A stretch of DNA of 64,000 bases from Promicromonosporaceae bacterium. Its GTDB lineage: Bacteria > Actinomycetota > Actinomycetes > Actinomycetales > Cellulomonadaceae. A program made the translations under genes and the position numbers. The stretch is taken from assembly GCA_009783295.1 (NCBI GenBank), contig WRHK01000010.1:1-64000 (forward strand), read 5' to 3'. A model generated the notes under the pieces. That model was given only the letters and a program-made list of their open reading frames with translations. It ran no database searches and was not told the DNA's origin. Shown here in pieces: positions 1 through 10,144 of this stretch. Position 1 is the first letter of the stretch. Every line of letters starts with the position of its first letter.

Positions 1-383
1 TGCGCGTCGAGCGCGCCAACGCGAACGCGGCGGTGCTCGCCGAGCGCCTCGCGGCCCACCCCGCGGTGGCCGAGGTGCGCCACCCGTCGCTGGCCGCCGA
101 CCCCGGCCACGCGCGCGCGGCCGCCCAGATGCGCGGCTTCGGCGCGATCATCGGCCTGCGTCCCGTCGGCGGTGTCGAGGCGGCCGACGCCGTCGTCGCC
201 GCACTGGACCTGTGGGTGCCGGCGACGTCGCTGGGCGGCGTCGAGTCGTCCCTGGAGCGCCGCCGCCGGTTCACCACGGAGTCCGTCACGGTGCCCGAGG
301 ACCTGCTGCGCATGTCGGTGGGCGTCGAGGACGTCGAGGACCTCTGGGCCGACCTGGAGCGGGCGCTGACCAGCGTGCTTTGA
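1..383 (+). CDS. Cys/Met-metabolism PLP-dependent enzyme, C-terminal part (cystathionine gamma-synthase/lyase type)
   Basis: This is the last 126 residues of a trans-sulfuration-family enzyme; the N-terminal part, including the PLP-binding lysine, lies left of the window. The segment ATSLGGVESSLERR is the substrate carboxylate-binding strand typical of cystathionine gamma-synthase, gamma-lyase and methionine gamma-lyase, and the ending (SVGVEDVEDLWADLERAL) matches the usual C-terminal helix. The reading frame is open from base 3 without an in-frame start being needed. Synthase cannot be separated from lyase on this fragment, so no gene symbol is given. A small GC-rich hairpin follows the stop codon. 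Confidence 0.85.
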   Translation, partial: RVERANANAAVLAERLAAHPAVAEVRHPSLAADPGHARAAAQMRGFGAIIGLRPVGGVEAADAVVAALDLWVPATSLGGVESSLERRRRFTTESVTVPEDLLRMSVGVEDVEDLWADLERALTSVL

Positions 384-389
384 GTGTCA

Positions 390-406
390 TCCTCCCGGCG
401 GGAGGA
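390..406. terminator. Short GC-rich hairpin after the PLP enzyme
   Basis: TCCTCCC and GGGAGGA form a 7-bp stem with a 3-base loop, 7 bases after the preceding stop codon. There is no T-tract, so a terminator role is only suggested by position. Confidence 0.3.
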
Positions 407-439
407 GCGGCAGCCTACGGTGTCCTCAGGAGGTGCACC

Positions 440-1078
440 GTGCGGACCAGAACCCTCACCACGGCCCTGATCGCAGGGGCGCTGCTGCTCGCGGGGTGCT
501 CCTCGCCGCAACCCGCGACCACACCGTCGCCCACGTCGCCGACGGAGACGACCGGGTCGTCGCCGTCTCCCACCGGGACCGGCTCGCCCGCGGCCGAGTC
601 GCCGGCGAGCCCCGTCCCCACCGACCTCCCCGCGGGCCCGGAGTTCACCGCCCCGGGGACGCCCGCGACGGGCAACCCGAGCGACGGCGCCGCGCTCACC
701 GTGACCGACATCCGCGTGGGGCACCAGGACGGGTTCGACCGCGTGGTGTTCGACCTGGGCGGCAAGGGCACCCCCGGCTGGCGGGTCTGGTACGTGGACG
801 CGGCCACCGACGACGGCTCGGGCAACCCCGTGGCCGTGCAGGGCAACGCGATCCTGCAGGTGGTGATCTCCGGGACGGGCATCCCCGCCGACACGGGCCA
901 GAAGGAGTTCGCCGGCTCGCCCGTCGACGTGAGCGGCGGCACCGTGCAGCAGGTGGTCTACCGGTTCGTGTTCGAGGGGTACACGACGTCGTTCGTCGGC
1001 GTCGACGCGCAGCGGCCGTTCCGGGTGTTCATGCTGCAGAACCCGACGCGCCTGGTCGTCGACGTCCAGAAGGGCTGA
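440..1078 (+). CDS. Secreted lipoprotein with AMIN-like domain
   Basis: This 212-residue protein begins with a lipoprotein signal peptide: a basic start, a hydrophobic core (TTALIAGALLLAGCSS) and the lipobox LLAGC, so the mature protein should be lipid-anchored outside the membrane. A Ser/Thr/Pro-rich spacer follows to about residue 75, then a beta-rich domain (DIRVGHQDGFDRVVFDLGG to RLVVDVQ) that resembles the AMIN-like domain of actinobacterial lipoproteins of unknown function. The GTG start at 440 was chosen because an AGGAGG sequence precedes it by 5 bases and it places the signal peptide at the N-terminus; the frame is open further upstream without a signal peptide. Confidence 0.8.
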   Translation: MRTRTLTTALIAGALLLAGCSSPQPATTPSPTSPTETTGSSPSPTGTGSPAAESPASPVPTDLPAGPEFTAPGTPATGNPSDGAALTVTDIRVGHQDGFDRVVFDLGGKGTPGWRVWYVDAATDDGSGNPVAVQGNAILQVVISGTGIPADTGQKEFAGSPVDVSGGTVQQVVYRFVFEGYTTSFVGVDAQRPFRVFMLQNPTRLVVDVQKG

Positions 1079-1083
1079 CGCGG

Positions 1084-1782
1084 GTGCCCGCGGCGATGGC
1101 GGGGCCGCTCTGGGCGGCGCAGTCCGGCACGGGCGACCCGCTGGTGCTGCTGCACGGCAACAGCGGCTCGCACCGCGACTTCGACCGGATGCTGCCGCTG
1201 CTCGGGGCGCACCACCGGGTGGTGGGGCTGGACTCGCGCGCCCACGGCGCCTCGCCCCGCGGCGACGGCGACCTGACCATCGCGCGCATGGCCGACGACG
1301 TCGACGCCGCCCTCGAGGCGCTCGGCCTGACGGGCGTGGACGTGCTGGGCTTCTCCGACGGCGGGAACGTGGCCCTCGAGCTGGCCCTGCGGCACCCCGG
1401 GCGGGCGCGCTCGCTGGTGCTCGTGGGGGCGAACCTGTTCCCCGCCGGGGTGCGCGGACAGGTGCGGCGCTCGGTGGCGGTGCTGCACCGGCTGGCGGCC
1501 CTCGCCGGGCGTGCGTTCCCGTCCGTGCGCACCACCGCGGAGCGCCTCGACCTGATGGTCCACGACCCGCGGATCGACCCCGACGACCTCGCACGGGTCG
1601 ACGTGCCGGTGCTCGTCGTCGCGGGCGAGCGCGACGTCATCCTGCCCGAGCACACGCGGCTCATCGCCGACAGCCTGCCGCACGGGCGGCTCGCGATCGT
1701 GCCCGCGGCGGGGCACCTGCTGCCCCGCACGCACCCCCGCGAGCTGGTCGACCTGGTCGAGGAGCACCTGCGCGGGGCCTGA
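1084..1782 (+). CDS. Alpha/beta-fold hydrolase
   Basis: This 232-residue protein is a compact alpha/beta hydrolase. It shows the oxyanion segment LLHGNSGS, a nucleophile elbow GFSDGG with Ser, a late Asp in GERDVI and a C-terminal His in AAGHLLP, which gives a complete catalytic triad. The substrate cannot be read from sequence. The GTG at 1084 lies 5 bases after the lipoprotein stop, suggesting translational coupling; an ATG at 1096 in the same frame is an alternative start. The gene ends 35 bases from the convergent gpsA stop. Confidence 0.8.
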   Translation: MPAAMAGPLWAAQSGTGDPLVLLHGNSGSHRDFDRMLPLLGAHHRVVGLDSRAHGASPRGDGDLTIARMADDVDAALEALGLTGVDVLGFSDGGNVALELALRHPGRARSLVLVGANLFPAGVRGQVRRSVAVLHRLAALAGRAFPSVRTTAERLDLMVHDPRIDPDDLARVDVPVLVVAGERDVILPEHTRLIADSLPHGRLAIVPAAGHLLPRTHPRELVDLVEEHLRGA

Positions 1783-1817
1783 GGCGCGGCGTGCTCAGCC
1801 CGCGAGCAGCGCCTGAC

Positions 1818-2831
1818 TCAGACGCCCTCGGCCTTCTGCGGCCGCGACAGCAGCATCGGCCCGAGCTCCGCCACGGGGATCTGTCCGGTGACGACGGCGA
1901 CCACGCCAGCGGTGATGGGCATCTCGACGCCGTGCTTGGTCGCCAGCTCCAGCACCGACTGGGACGACTTCACGCCCTCGGCCGTGCCGCCGGTGGCGGC
2001 GATCGCCTGCTCCAGCGTCAGGCCCTTGCCGAGGTGGCTGCCGACGGTGTGGTTGCGGCTCAGCGGCGAGGCGCACGTGGCGACCAGGTCGCCCATGCCG
2101 GCCAGGCCCGCGAACGTCTCGGCGCGCGCGCCCACGGCCACGCCCAGGCGCGTCATCTCCACGAGCCCGCGGTTGATGAGCGTCGCGGCGGTGTTCCAGC
2201 CGTAGCCCATGCCCTGGGCGATGCCCACGGCCAGCGCGATGACGTTCTTCACGGCGCCGCACAGCTCGATTCCGACGACGTCGTCGTTGGTGTACGGGCG
2301 GAAGTAGGCGTTGCCGCACGCGGCGGCCACGGTGCGGGCGGCGTCCTCGTTCGTGGAGGCGACGACGGTGGCCGTCGGCTGCTCCACCGCGATCTCCTTG
2401 GCCAGGTTGGGCCCGGAGACCACGACGATGCGGTCGTCGGGAACGCCCAGCGCCTCGCCCACGACCTCGCTCATGAGCCGGTCGGTGGACAGCTCGACGC
2501 CCTTCATGAGCGAGACCACCAGCGCGTGCGGCTCGACCAGCGGCGCCAGCGGGGCGAGCGCCGTGCGCGCCACCTGCGAGGGGATCGCCACGACCACGAT
2601 GTCCGCGCCGCTCAGGGCGGCGGCCGGGTCGCTGGTGCCCGTGACGGCGGCCGGCAGGTCGATGCCCGGCAGGAACTGCTCGTTGCGGTGCTGCTCGTTG
2701 ATCGAGGCGGCCACGGCCTCCTCGCGGCTCCACAGCCGCACCTCGCGGCCGGCGTCGGCCAGCACCTTGGCGAACGTGGTGCCCCAGGCACCGGCACCGA
2801 GAACGGCGACGTGGGCTGCTGCGGTCGTCAT
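1818..2831 (-). CDS. gpsA: NAD(P)H-dependent glycerol-3-phosphate dehydrogenase
   Basis: GpsA reduces dihydroxyacetone phosphate to sn-glycerol 3-phosphate, the backbone for phospholipids. The 337-residue protein has the Rossmann motif VAVLGAGAWGTTFAKVLA at residues 8-25, the family segments GPNLAKEI and ELCGAVKNVIALAVGIAQG, and the C-terminal GDLVATC and SRN segment. The length is normal for the family. The ATG overlaps the plsC stop codon by one base (TGATG), so it is co-translated with the acyltransferase that uses its product. The order murA-plsC-gpsA on the minus strand is conserved in actinobacteria. Confidence 0.95.
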   Translation of the reverse strand: MTTAAAHVAVLGAGAWGTTFAKVLADAGREVRLWSREEAVAASINEQHRNEQFLPGIDLPAAVTGTSDPAAALSGADIVVVAIPSQVARTALAPLAPLVEPHALVVSLMKGVELSTDRLMSEVVGEALGVPDDRIVVVSGPNLAKEIAVEQPTATVVASTNEDAARTVAAACGNAYFRPYTNDDVVGIELCGAVKNVIALAVGIAQGMGYGWNTAATLINRGLVEMTRLGVAVGARAETFAGLAGMGDLVATCASPLSRNHTVGSHLGKGLTLEQAIAATGGTAEGVKSSQSVLELATKHGVEMPITAGVVAVVTGQIPVAELGPMLLSRPQKAEGV

Positions 2832-3586
2832 CAGGGGCGCTCCACCGGGGGGTAGACGGTCTGCTTCTTCTTGTGCTCCGGGTGCAGGCGCAGGTCGAAG
2901 CGGGCGGCGGGCGCCTTCTCGCCGCGCAGCGGCTCGAGCTCGCGCGTGATGGCGTCCATGACGCGCGTCGTCGCCTCGCGCAGCGTGACCGAGTCCAGCG
3001 GGCGGCCGTACAGGTCGGACAGGTCGACGACGGGCCCGACGGCGACCTGGACGCGCTTGCGCGGGAACGGGTGCAGCACGCGCCCGTATCGGGCCAGGAT
3101 CGCGCCGGCACCCCACTGGGCGATCGGGACGACGGGCTGGCGCGTGCTCAGCGCGAGGCGCGCCAGGCCCGTCTTGCCCTCCATGGGCCACAGGTCGGGG
3201 TCCCGCGTGAGGGTGCCCTCGGGGAAGATCGCGACGCACGCGCCGCCCTCGAGCTCCCGCTGCGCGGCGTCGAGCGACCGCTGCGCGTCGGCCGTGCCGC
3301 GGTCCACGGGGATCATGCGCGTGGCGCGCAGCAGCGACCCGATCACCGGGGTGGTGAACAGGCCGCGCTTCGCGAGGATGCGCGGCTCGTGCCCCTGGTC
3401 GAACAGGAAGTGCGCGAACGTCAGCGCGTCGATCTCGGTCGCGTGGTTCGCGGCGGCGATGAAGCCACCGGACGTGGGCAGGTTCTCCGTCCCCGTCCAC
3501 TCGGGCTTGGAGACCGCGAACATCAGGTGACGGACGATCCAGGCGATCACGCGGTACGCGCGGGACTCGGGACGGGCTTTGGGCAC
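2831..3586 (-). CDS. plsC: 1-acyl-sn-glycerol-3-phosphate acyltransferase family protein
   Basis: This 251-residue membrane-associated acyltransferase carries the family block I, an HX4D motif in NHATEID near residue 47, and block III in FPEGT near residue 120. PlsC-type enzymes transfer an acyl chain to lysophosphatidate, downstream of GpsA. It sits 19 bases after murA and overlaps gpsA by one base. A basic C-terminal tail (LHPEHKKKQ) is present, as in other actinobacterial members. Transfer to the sn-1 position, or to other lipids, cannot be excluded from sequence. Confidence 0.9.
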   Translation of the reverse strand: MPKARPESRAYRVIAWIVRHLMFAVSKPEWTGTENLPTSGGFIAAANHATEIDALTFAHFLFDQGHEPRILAKRGLFTTPVIGSLLRATRMIPVDRGTADAQRSLDAAQRELEGGACVAIFPEGTLTRDPDLWPMEGKTGLARLALSTRQPVVPIAQWGAGAILARYGRVLHPFPRKRVQVAVGPVVDLSDLYGRPLDSVTLREATTRVMDAITRELEPLRGEKAPAARFDLRLHPEHKKKQTVYPPVERP

Positions 3587-3605
3587 GCCCGAGAGGATAC
3601 CTGCG

Positions 3606-6630
<3,025 letters not shown>

Positions 6631-6645
6631 CGCAGCCACGACGCA

Positions 6646-6681
6646 AAGGGGCCCCGGCAGCAGACGCTGCCGGGGCCCCTT
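6646..6681. terminator. Bidirectional terminator between gdhA and the convergent membrane-protein gene
   Basis: A perfect 16-bp inverted repeat (6646-6661 with 6666-6681) encloses the tetraloop AGAC. It starts and ends with AA and TT, lies 15 bases after the gdhA stop and 14 bases before the stop of the minus-strand neighbour, so it can end transcription from both sides. Confidence 0.9.
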
Positions 6682-6695
6682 CGCGCTGCCCGCGG

Positions 6696-8000
6696 TCAGA
6701 CGGACGCGGACTCCTGGGAGGCGGCCGCGAGGCGGGCGGCCGTGCCGTACTTGGACAGGAACACGTCGAGCTTGTGCGCGGCGGTCTCCGTGGGGGGCTC
6801 GGTCGCCTCGTCGTCGGCCGGCTTCTCGGCGGCGTCGTGGGCGGGCTCGTCCGCGGCGGGCTCGTCGTCCTTGACCAGGTCGAACACCTCGACGCGGCGG
6901 GTCAGGCCCGTCTCGGGGAGCTTCGGGGTGTGCACGACGGGCTCGTCGGCGGGCTCGGGCGCGTCCTTCGGCTCGGCGTCCTCGTCGGCGTGCAGGGCCG
7001 CCTCGAGCACCTCGGCGAAGGGCTCGGCGTCCGCCTCGGGGGCCTCCTCGACCTCGACCTCTGCGTCGGTCACGGGCGCCTCGGCGACGTCGTGCTCGGC
7101 CTCGATCTCGAGGACGTCGTCGGTCGCCGCCACGGGCACCCCCGCGGCCTCGAGCACCATCGGGACCGCACCCGTCAGCGCCGGGACCGCACCCGTCAGC
7201 GCCGGGACCGCGCCCGTCAGCGCCGGGTAGGCGCCCGTCTGCGGGGCGAGGCCCACGCCGCCGCCACCGATGCCGCGCTTCGCGGAGCTGGCACCCAGCT
7301 GCTCGAGGCGGCTGCCGTGCCGCTCGGCCGACTCGAGGCGCTCGACCCACGCCTGCATGCGCCCCTCGAAGTCCTCGACCGTCAGGATGCGCAGCGCGCT
7401 GTCGCGGGCGGCGAGCTGACGGCGGTGCGCGGCGCGCACGCGACGGAGCCCCGCCCGGTCGCCGGCGCTGTCGACCTGCGCGTCGCGCCACAGCTCGAGC
7501 GCCGTCACGTACTCGTGCACGCGGCTCTCGCGGCGGCGCTCGTCGAGCGTGTGCCCCGTGACCAGATGCCGCTCACCCACCAGCGCGAGGTGCCACATGA
7601 GGGCCGCGACCAGCGGCGGCACGAACCGGAACGCGACCATGTAGGGCGTGCTCGCGTCCGGCACGGCGATCTGGTGCAGGGCCGCGAACAGGCCCGACGT
7701 GCCCGACAGGATCCACGTGAGCACCAGCAGCACGCCGTACGGACGCCCCTCGAGGGCCGCGTTGCGGGCCATCAGGGCCACGGCCACGAGGCTCACCTCG
7801 AGGAAGCCCGCGAGCGCGTAGGCCTCCGGAGGGGTCATGTGCGCGACGTCGAGGCCGAACAGGACCATGCCGCTGTAGGCGAGGGCGGTCGCGATCGTCG
7901 CGGCGATCACGACGGCCACCATGGGCAGGTGCCGTCCCCGGTAGAGCACCTGGGGGCGGGCCAACCGGGCGGGTTCGGCCGTCGTCTCTGACAAGGTCAC
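6696..8000 (-). CDS. Membrane protein with four helices and long acidic cytoplasmic tail
   Basis: I do not recognise a characterised family. The 434-residue protein has four hydrophobic segments at about residues 26-50, 57-78, 86-108 and 115-138, then a charged Arg/Glu-rich helical part to about residue 220, and an acidic, Ala/Pro/Glu-rich, probably disordered C-terminal region. The helical N-terminal half recalls the DUF2637 (SpdB-like) four-helix proteins of actinobacteria, with low confidence. A 21-bp tandem repeat encodes three copies of PALTGAV-like heptapeptides near residues 260-280. The GTG at 8000 was chosen over the ATG at 8033 because GGAGG precedes it by 5 bases. Confidence 0.7.
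   Translation of the reverse strand: MTLSETTAEPARLARPQVLYRGRHLPMVAVVIAATIATALAYSGMVLFGLDVAHMTPPEAYALAGFLEVSLVAVALMARNAALEGRPYGVLLVLTWILSGTSGLFAALHQIAVPDASTPYMVAFRFVPPLVAALMWHLALVGERHLVTGHTLDERRRESRVHEYVTALELWRDAQVDSAGDRAGLRRVRAAHRRQLAARDSALRILTVEDFEGRMQAWVERLESAERHGSRLEQLGASSAKRGIGGGGVGLAPQTGAYPALTGAVPALTGAVPALTGAVPMVLEAAGVPVAATDDVLEIEAEHDVAEAPVTDAEVEVEEAPEADAEPFAEVLEAALHADEDAEPKDAPEPADEPVVHTPKLPETGLTRRVEVFDLVKDDEPAADEPAHDAAEKPADDEATEPPTETAAHKLDVFLSKYGTAARLAAASQESASV
7161..7223. repeat. 21-bp tandem repeat, three units
   Basis: Three adjacent 21-bp units (7161-7181, 7182-7202, 7203-7223) are identical except for one base in the third, and a fourth unit begins and decays. The period is a multiple of three and encodes the repeated heptapeptide ALTGAVP in frame, so the number of copies can vary without breaking the gene. 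Confidence 0.95.
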
Positions 8001-8091
8001 TGCGTCCTCCGAATCGTTGCAATCGCGGCACATACCACCATCGCAACGAACCGCATGTCAATCGGCCGCGGATGCCCCGTGACCTGGCCGT

Positions 8092-8679
8092 TCAGCGGAG
8101 GGTTCGCACCACCCGCGCGGGGTTCCCGACGGCGACCGAACCTGGCGGCAGATCGCGCACGACGACGGCCCCGGCACCCACCACGGAGTCCTCGCCGATC
8201 GTCACGCCGGGGCACACGACCACACCCCCGCCGAGCCACACGTTGTCACCGATCGTGATGGGCTCGGCGGCCTCCAGCTTGTCGCGCCGCGGCTGCGGCT
8301 CGACCGGGTGCGTGGGCGTCAGCAGCTGCACGCCCGGCCCGAGCTGGCAGTCCTCGCCGATCCGGATGGGCGCCACGTCGAGCGCCACCAGGTTGTAGTT
8401 GACGAACGTGCGCGCGCCGATGTGCACGTTCTCGCCGTAGTCGACGAACAGGGGCGGCTTGACGAACGCGCCCTCCCCCAGCGTGCCGAGCAGGTCGGCG
8501 AGGATCGCGCGGGCGCCGTCGTCGTCGGCGACCACGGCCCGGTAGTAGTCGTCCGCGAGGCGCATGGCCCGCTTCGCGAGGCGCTCGCTCTCGGGGTCGT
8601 CGGCGATGTAGAGCTCGCCGGCCAGCATGCGCTCGCGGTTGGTGCGCGGGTCGCTGGCGAAGTAGTCGGGGGTGGCCAT
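8092..8679 (-). CDS. Maltose/galactoside O-acetyltransferase family protein
   Basis: The 195-residue protein is a hexapeptide-repeat (left-handed beta-helix) acetyltransferase of the Maa/LacA/NodL family, which moves acetyl from acetyl-CoA to a sugar hydroxyl. The N-terminal maltose acetyltransferase segment is present (RERMLAGELYIADDPES), followed by hexapeptide turns (VHIGARTFVNYN, PIRIGEDCQLGPGV, TIGDNVWLGGGVVVCPGVTIG) and the catalytic His in LLTPTHPV. The length is normal for the family. The true acceptor sugar is unknown; an alpha-glucoside operon lies 8 kb away but is not linked. Confidence 0.9.
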   Translation of the reverse strand: MATPDYFASDPRTNRERMLAGELYIADDPESERLAKRAMRLADDYYRAVVADDDGARAILADLLGTLGEGAFVKPPLFVDYGENVHIGARTFVNYNLVALDVAPIRIGEDCQLGPGVQLLTPTHPVEPQPRRDKLEAAEPITIGDNVWLGGGVVVCPGVTIGEDSVVGAGAVVVRDLPPGSVAVGNPARVVRTLR

Positions 8680-8710
8680 GTCGAGACGCTACCGCCGCGA
8701 CGTCCCGCGC

Positions 8711-9436
8711 TCAGGTCGTGGCCGGGACGGGGGCGCCCGGGAACAGGGTCCGGTACACCTTCTCGAACTGCCGCCGGCCCACCAGCCGGTACAGCACCCG
8801 CACCGGGGCGGGGGCTCCCCCGAGGAACGCCTTGCGGTCCTCGGGGCTGGAGCAGGCCAGCAGCATGCCGAGGACGGGGAAGATCCGGGAGCGCGGGATG
8901 GACCCCATGCCGTGCTCGCCGAGGGCGTTCCACTCGGGCTGCGTCAGCACCCGCTCGGCGATGGGCACCACCTCGACCACCTCGCGCCGCAGGTGCACCG
9001 TGAGCACCGCGAGCATCCGCGCGTAGCCGTTGGCGAGCCTCTCGCCCACCGCGGGGTCCGCCGTCAGGGTCCAGTCGTCGCGCAGCGGGGCGACGTCGTC
9101 CAGCAGCGCGGCGACCTGCGCGTGGTGCGCGCGCATCTGGCCCACGTGCAGGGCGCACGCCGGGGCGCGCTGCTCCAGCCGGTCCCACAGCAGCGTGTCC
9201 TCCGCCTGGTGGTGCACGTGGAGCGTCGAGTCGAGGTCGGCGAGCCAGGCGCCCACGAACGCGCTGCGCTGCGTGTCGTCGGCGAGCACCCCGCGCACCA
9301 GGTCGGGCGCCTGCTCGTACGCCCACAGGAAGGCGTTGTGCACGACGCGCATGTCGTTGCCGCTGCACAGCATCGGGCCTGTGGGCACGGGTGGGCGCGT
9401 CTCGCCGGGGGCCGAGACGTAGAAGTCGGTCGTCAT
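8711..9436 (-). CDS. Hemerythrin-domain protein
   Basis: This 241-residue protein has the four-helix hemerythrin HHE arrangement: DMRVVHNAFLWAYEQ, LHVHHQAEDTLLWDRLEQR, MRAHHAQVAALLDD and AVLTVHLRREVVEVVPIAERVL supply His and Glu ligands for a di-iron site. Such proteins sense or bind oxygen, nitric oxide or peroxide. The C-terminal 80 residues are not part of the domain and have no clear identity. An oxygen- or NO-related role would fit its place next to the oxygen-sensitive NrdDG system, but no operon link is visible (72 bases separate it from nrdG). Confidence 0.85.
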   Translation of the reverse strand: MTTDFYVSAPGETRPPVPTGPMLCSGNDMRVVHNAFLWAYEQAPDLVRGVLADDTQRSAFVGAWLADLDSTLHVHHQAEDTLLWDRLEQRAPACALHVGQMRAHHAQVAALLDDVAPLRDDWTLTADPAVGERLANGYARMLAVLTVHLRREVVEVVPIAERVLTQPEWNALGEHGMGSIPRSRIFPVLGMLLACSSPEDRKAFLGGAPAPVRVLYRLVGRRQFEKVYRTLFPGAPVPATT

Positions 9437-9508
9437 GCGGACAGGGATGCGCGGACGGACTCCCTGATACGAGATTCCGCTGATCGTCCCCGGAGAGACA
9501 GCCGGACG

Positions 9509-10144
9509 TCAGCCCCAGGCCACCGGTGCGCCGGCCGCCAGCGACGCGCGGACGTCGAGCACGCGCTGGTTGGCCGAGCCGCGGAACCGCAGCGTCAGGT
9601 CCTTGAGGTCCTGCCGGAACGGGCCGTCCACCAGCACGTCGAGCTGCTCCAGGAGGGCCCGCTGCTGCGGGTGCCCGGCGGCGACGATGTGCTCGAACGT
9701 GAACCCCGTCCAGCACCAGACGTCCTTACCCGGCAGATCGGCGCGGACCCGCTCCAGCAGCCGCAGCGCGACGGGCGTGTTGAGCATCGGCTCGCCGCCC
9801 AGCAGCGAGAGCCCCTGCACGTACGACTGCGACAGGTCGCCGAGGATGCGCTCCTCGAGCGCGTCGTCGTACGGGGTGCCCAGGCGGAACGACCAGGCCG
9901 CCTCGTTGAAGCAGCCCGGGCACTCGAAGAGGCAGCCGGACAGGTAGAGCGCGCAGCGCACGCCCTCGCCGTCCAGGGCCGTGAAGGGCTTGTAGTCGGC
10001 GACGTGCGACTTGGTCACCACGGTCGGGTCCCACTTCGCCGACGGGGCCAGCGGGAGCGCCTGCGCGGCCGTACGACCCCGCACGGCGGAGAGCGCCGGG
10101 GTGAGCAGGCCGGGCAGGCCGCGGTCGAGGGGGGCGTCGGTCAT
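9509..10144 (-). CDS. nrdG: Anaerobic ribonucleoside-triphosphate reductase activating protein
   Basis: NrdG is the radical SAM activase that places the glycyl radical on NrdD so that ribonucleotides can be reduced without oxygen. The 211-residue protein has the CX3CX2C iron-sulfur cluster motif as CLFECPGC near residue 71, preceded by the GEGVRCALYLSGC strand and followed by LLGGEPMLN. An N-terminal stretch of about 50 residues (to TKSHVADYKPFTALDGEG) is longer than in E. coli NrdG. Its ATG overlaps the stop of the upstream endonuclease-like gene by 4 bases (ATGA), so the two are translationally coupled. Confidence 0.93.
   Translation of the reverse strand: MTDAPLDRGLPGLLTPALSAVRGRTAAQALPLAPSAKWDPTVVTKSHVADYKPFTALDGEGVRCALYLSGCLFECPGCFNEAAWSFRLGTPYDDALEERILGDLSQSYVQGLSLLGGEPMLNTPVALRLLERVRADLPGKDVWCWTGFTFEHIVAAGHPQQRALLEQLDVLVDGPFRQDLKDLTLRFRGSANQRVLDVRASLAAGAPVAWG

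Noticed and set aside
1783..1813. Hairpin between the convergent alpha/beta hydrolase and gpsA
   Set aside because: Only broken 4-5-bp arms (GGCGC and GCGCC, GCTC and GAGC) pair; too weak to call a terminator.
7161..7223. Short tandem repeats resembling a CRISPR array
   Set aside because: The units are 21 bp with no spacers and encode an in-frame heptapeptide inside a gene; no cas gene is present.
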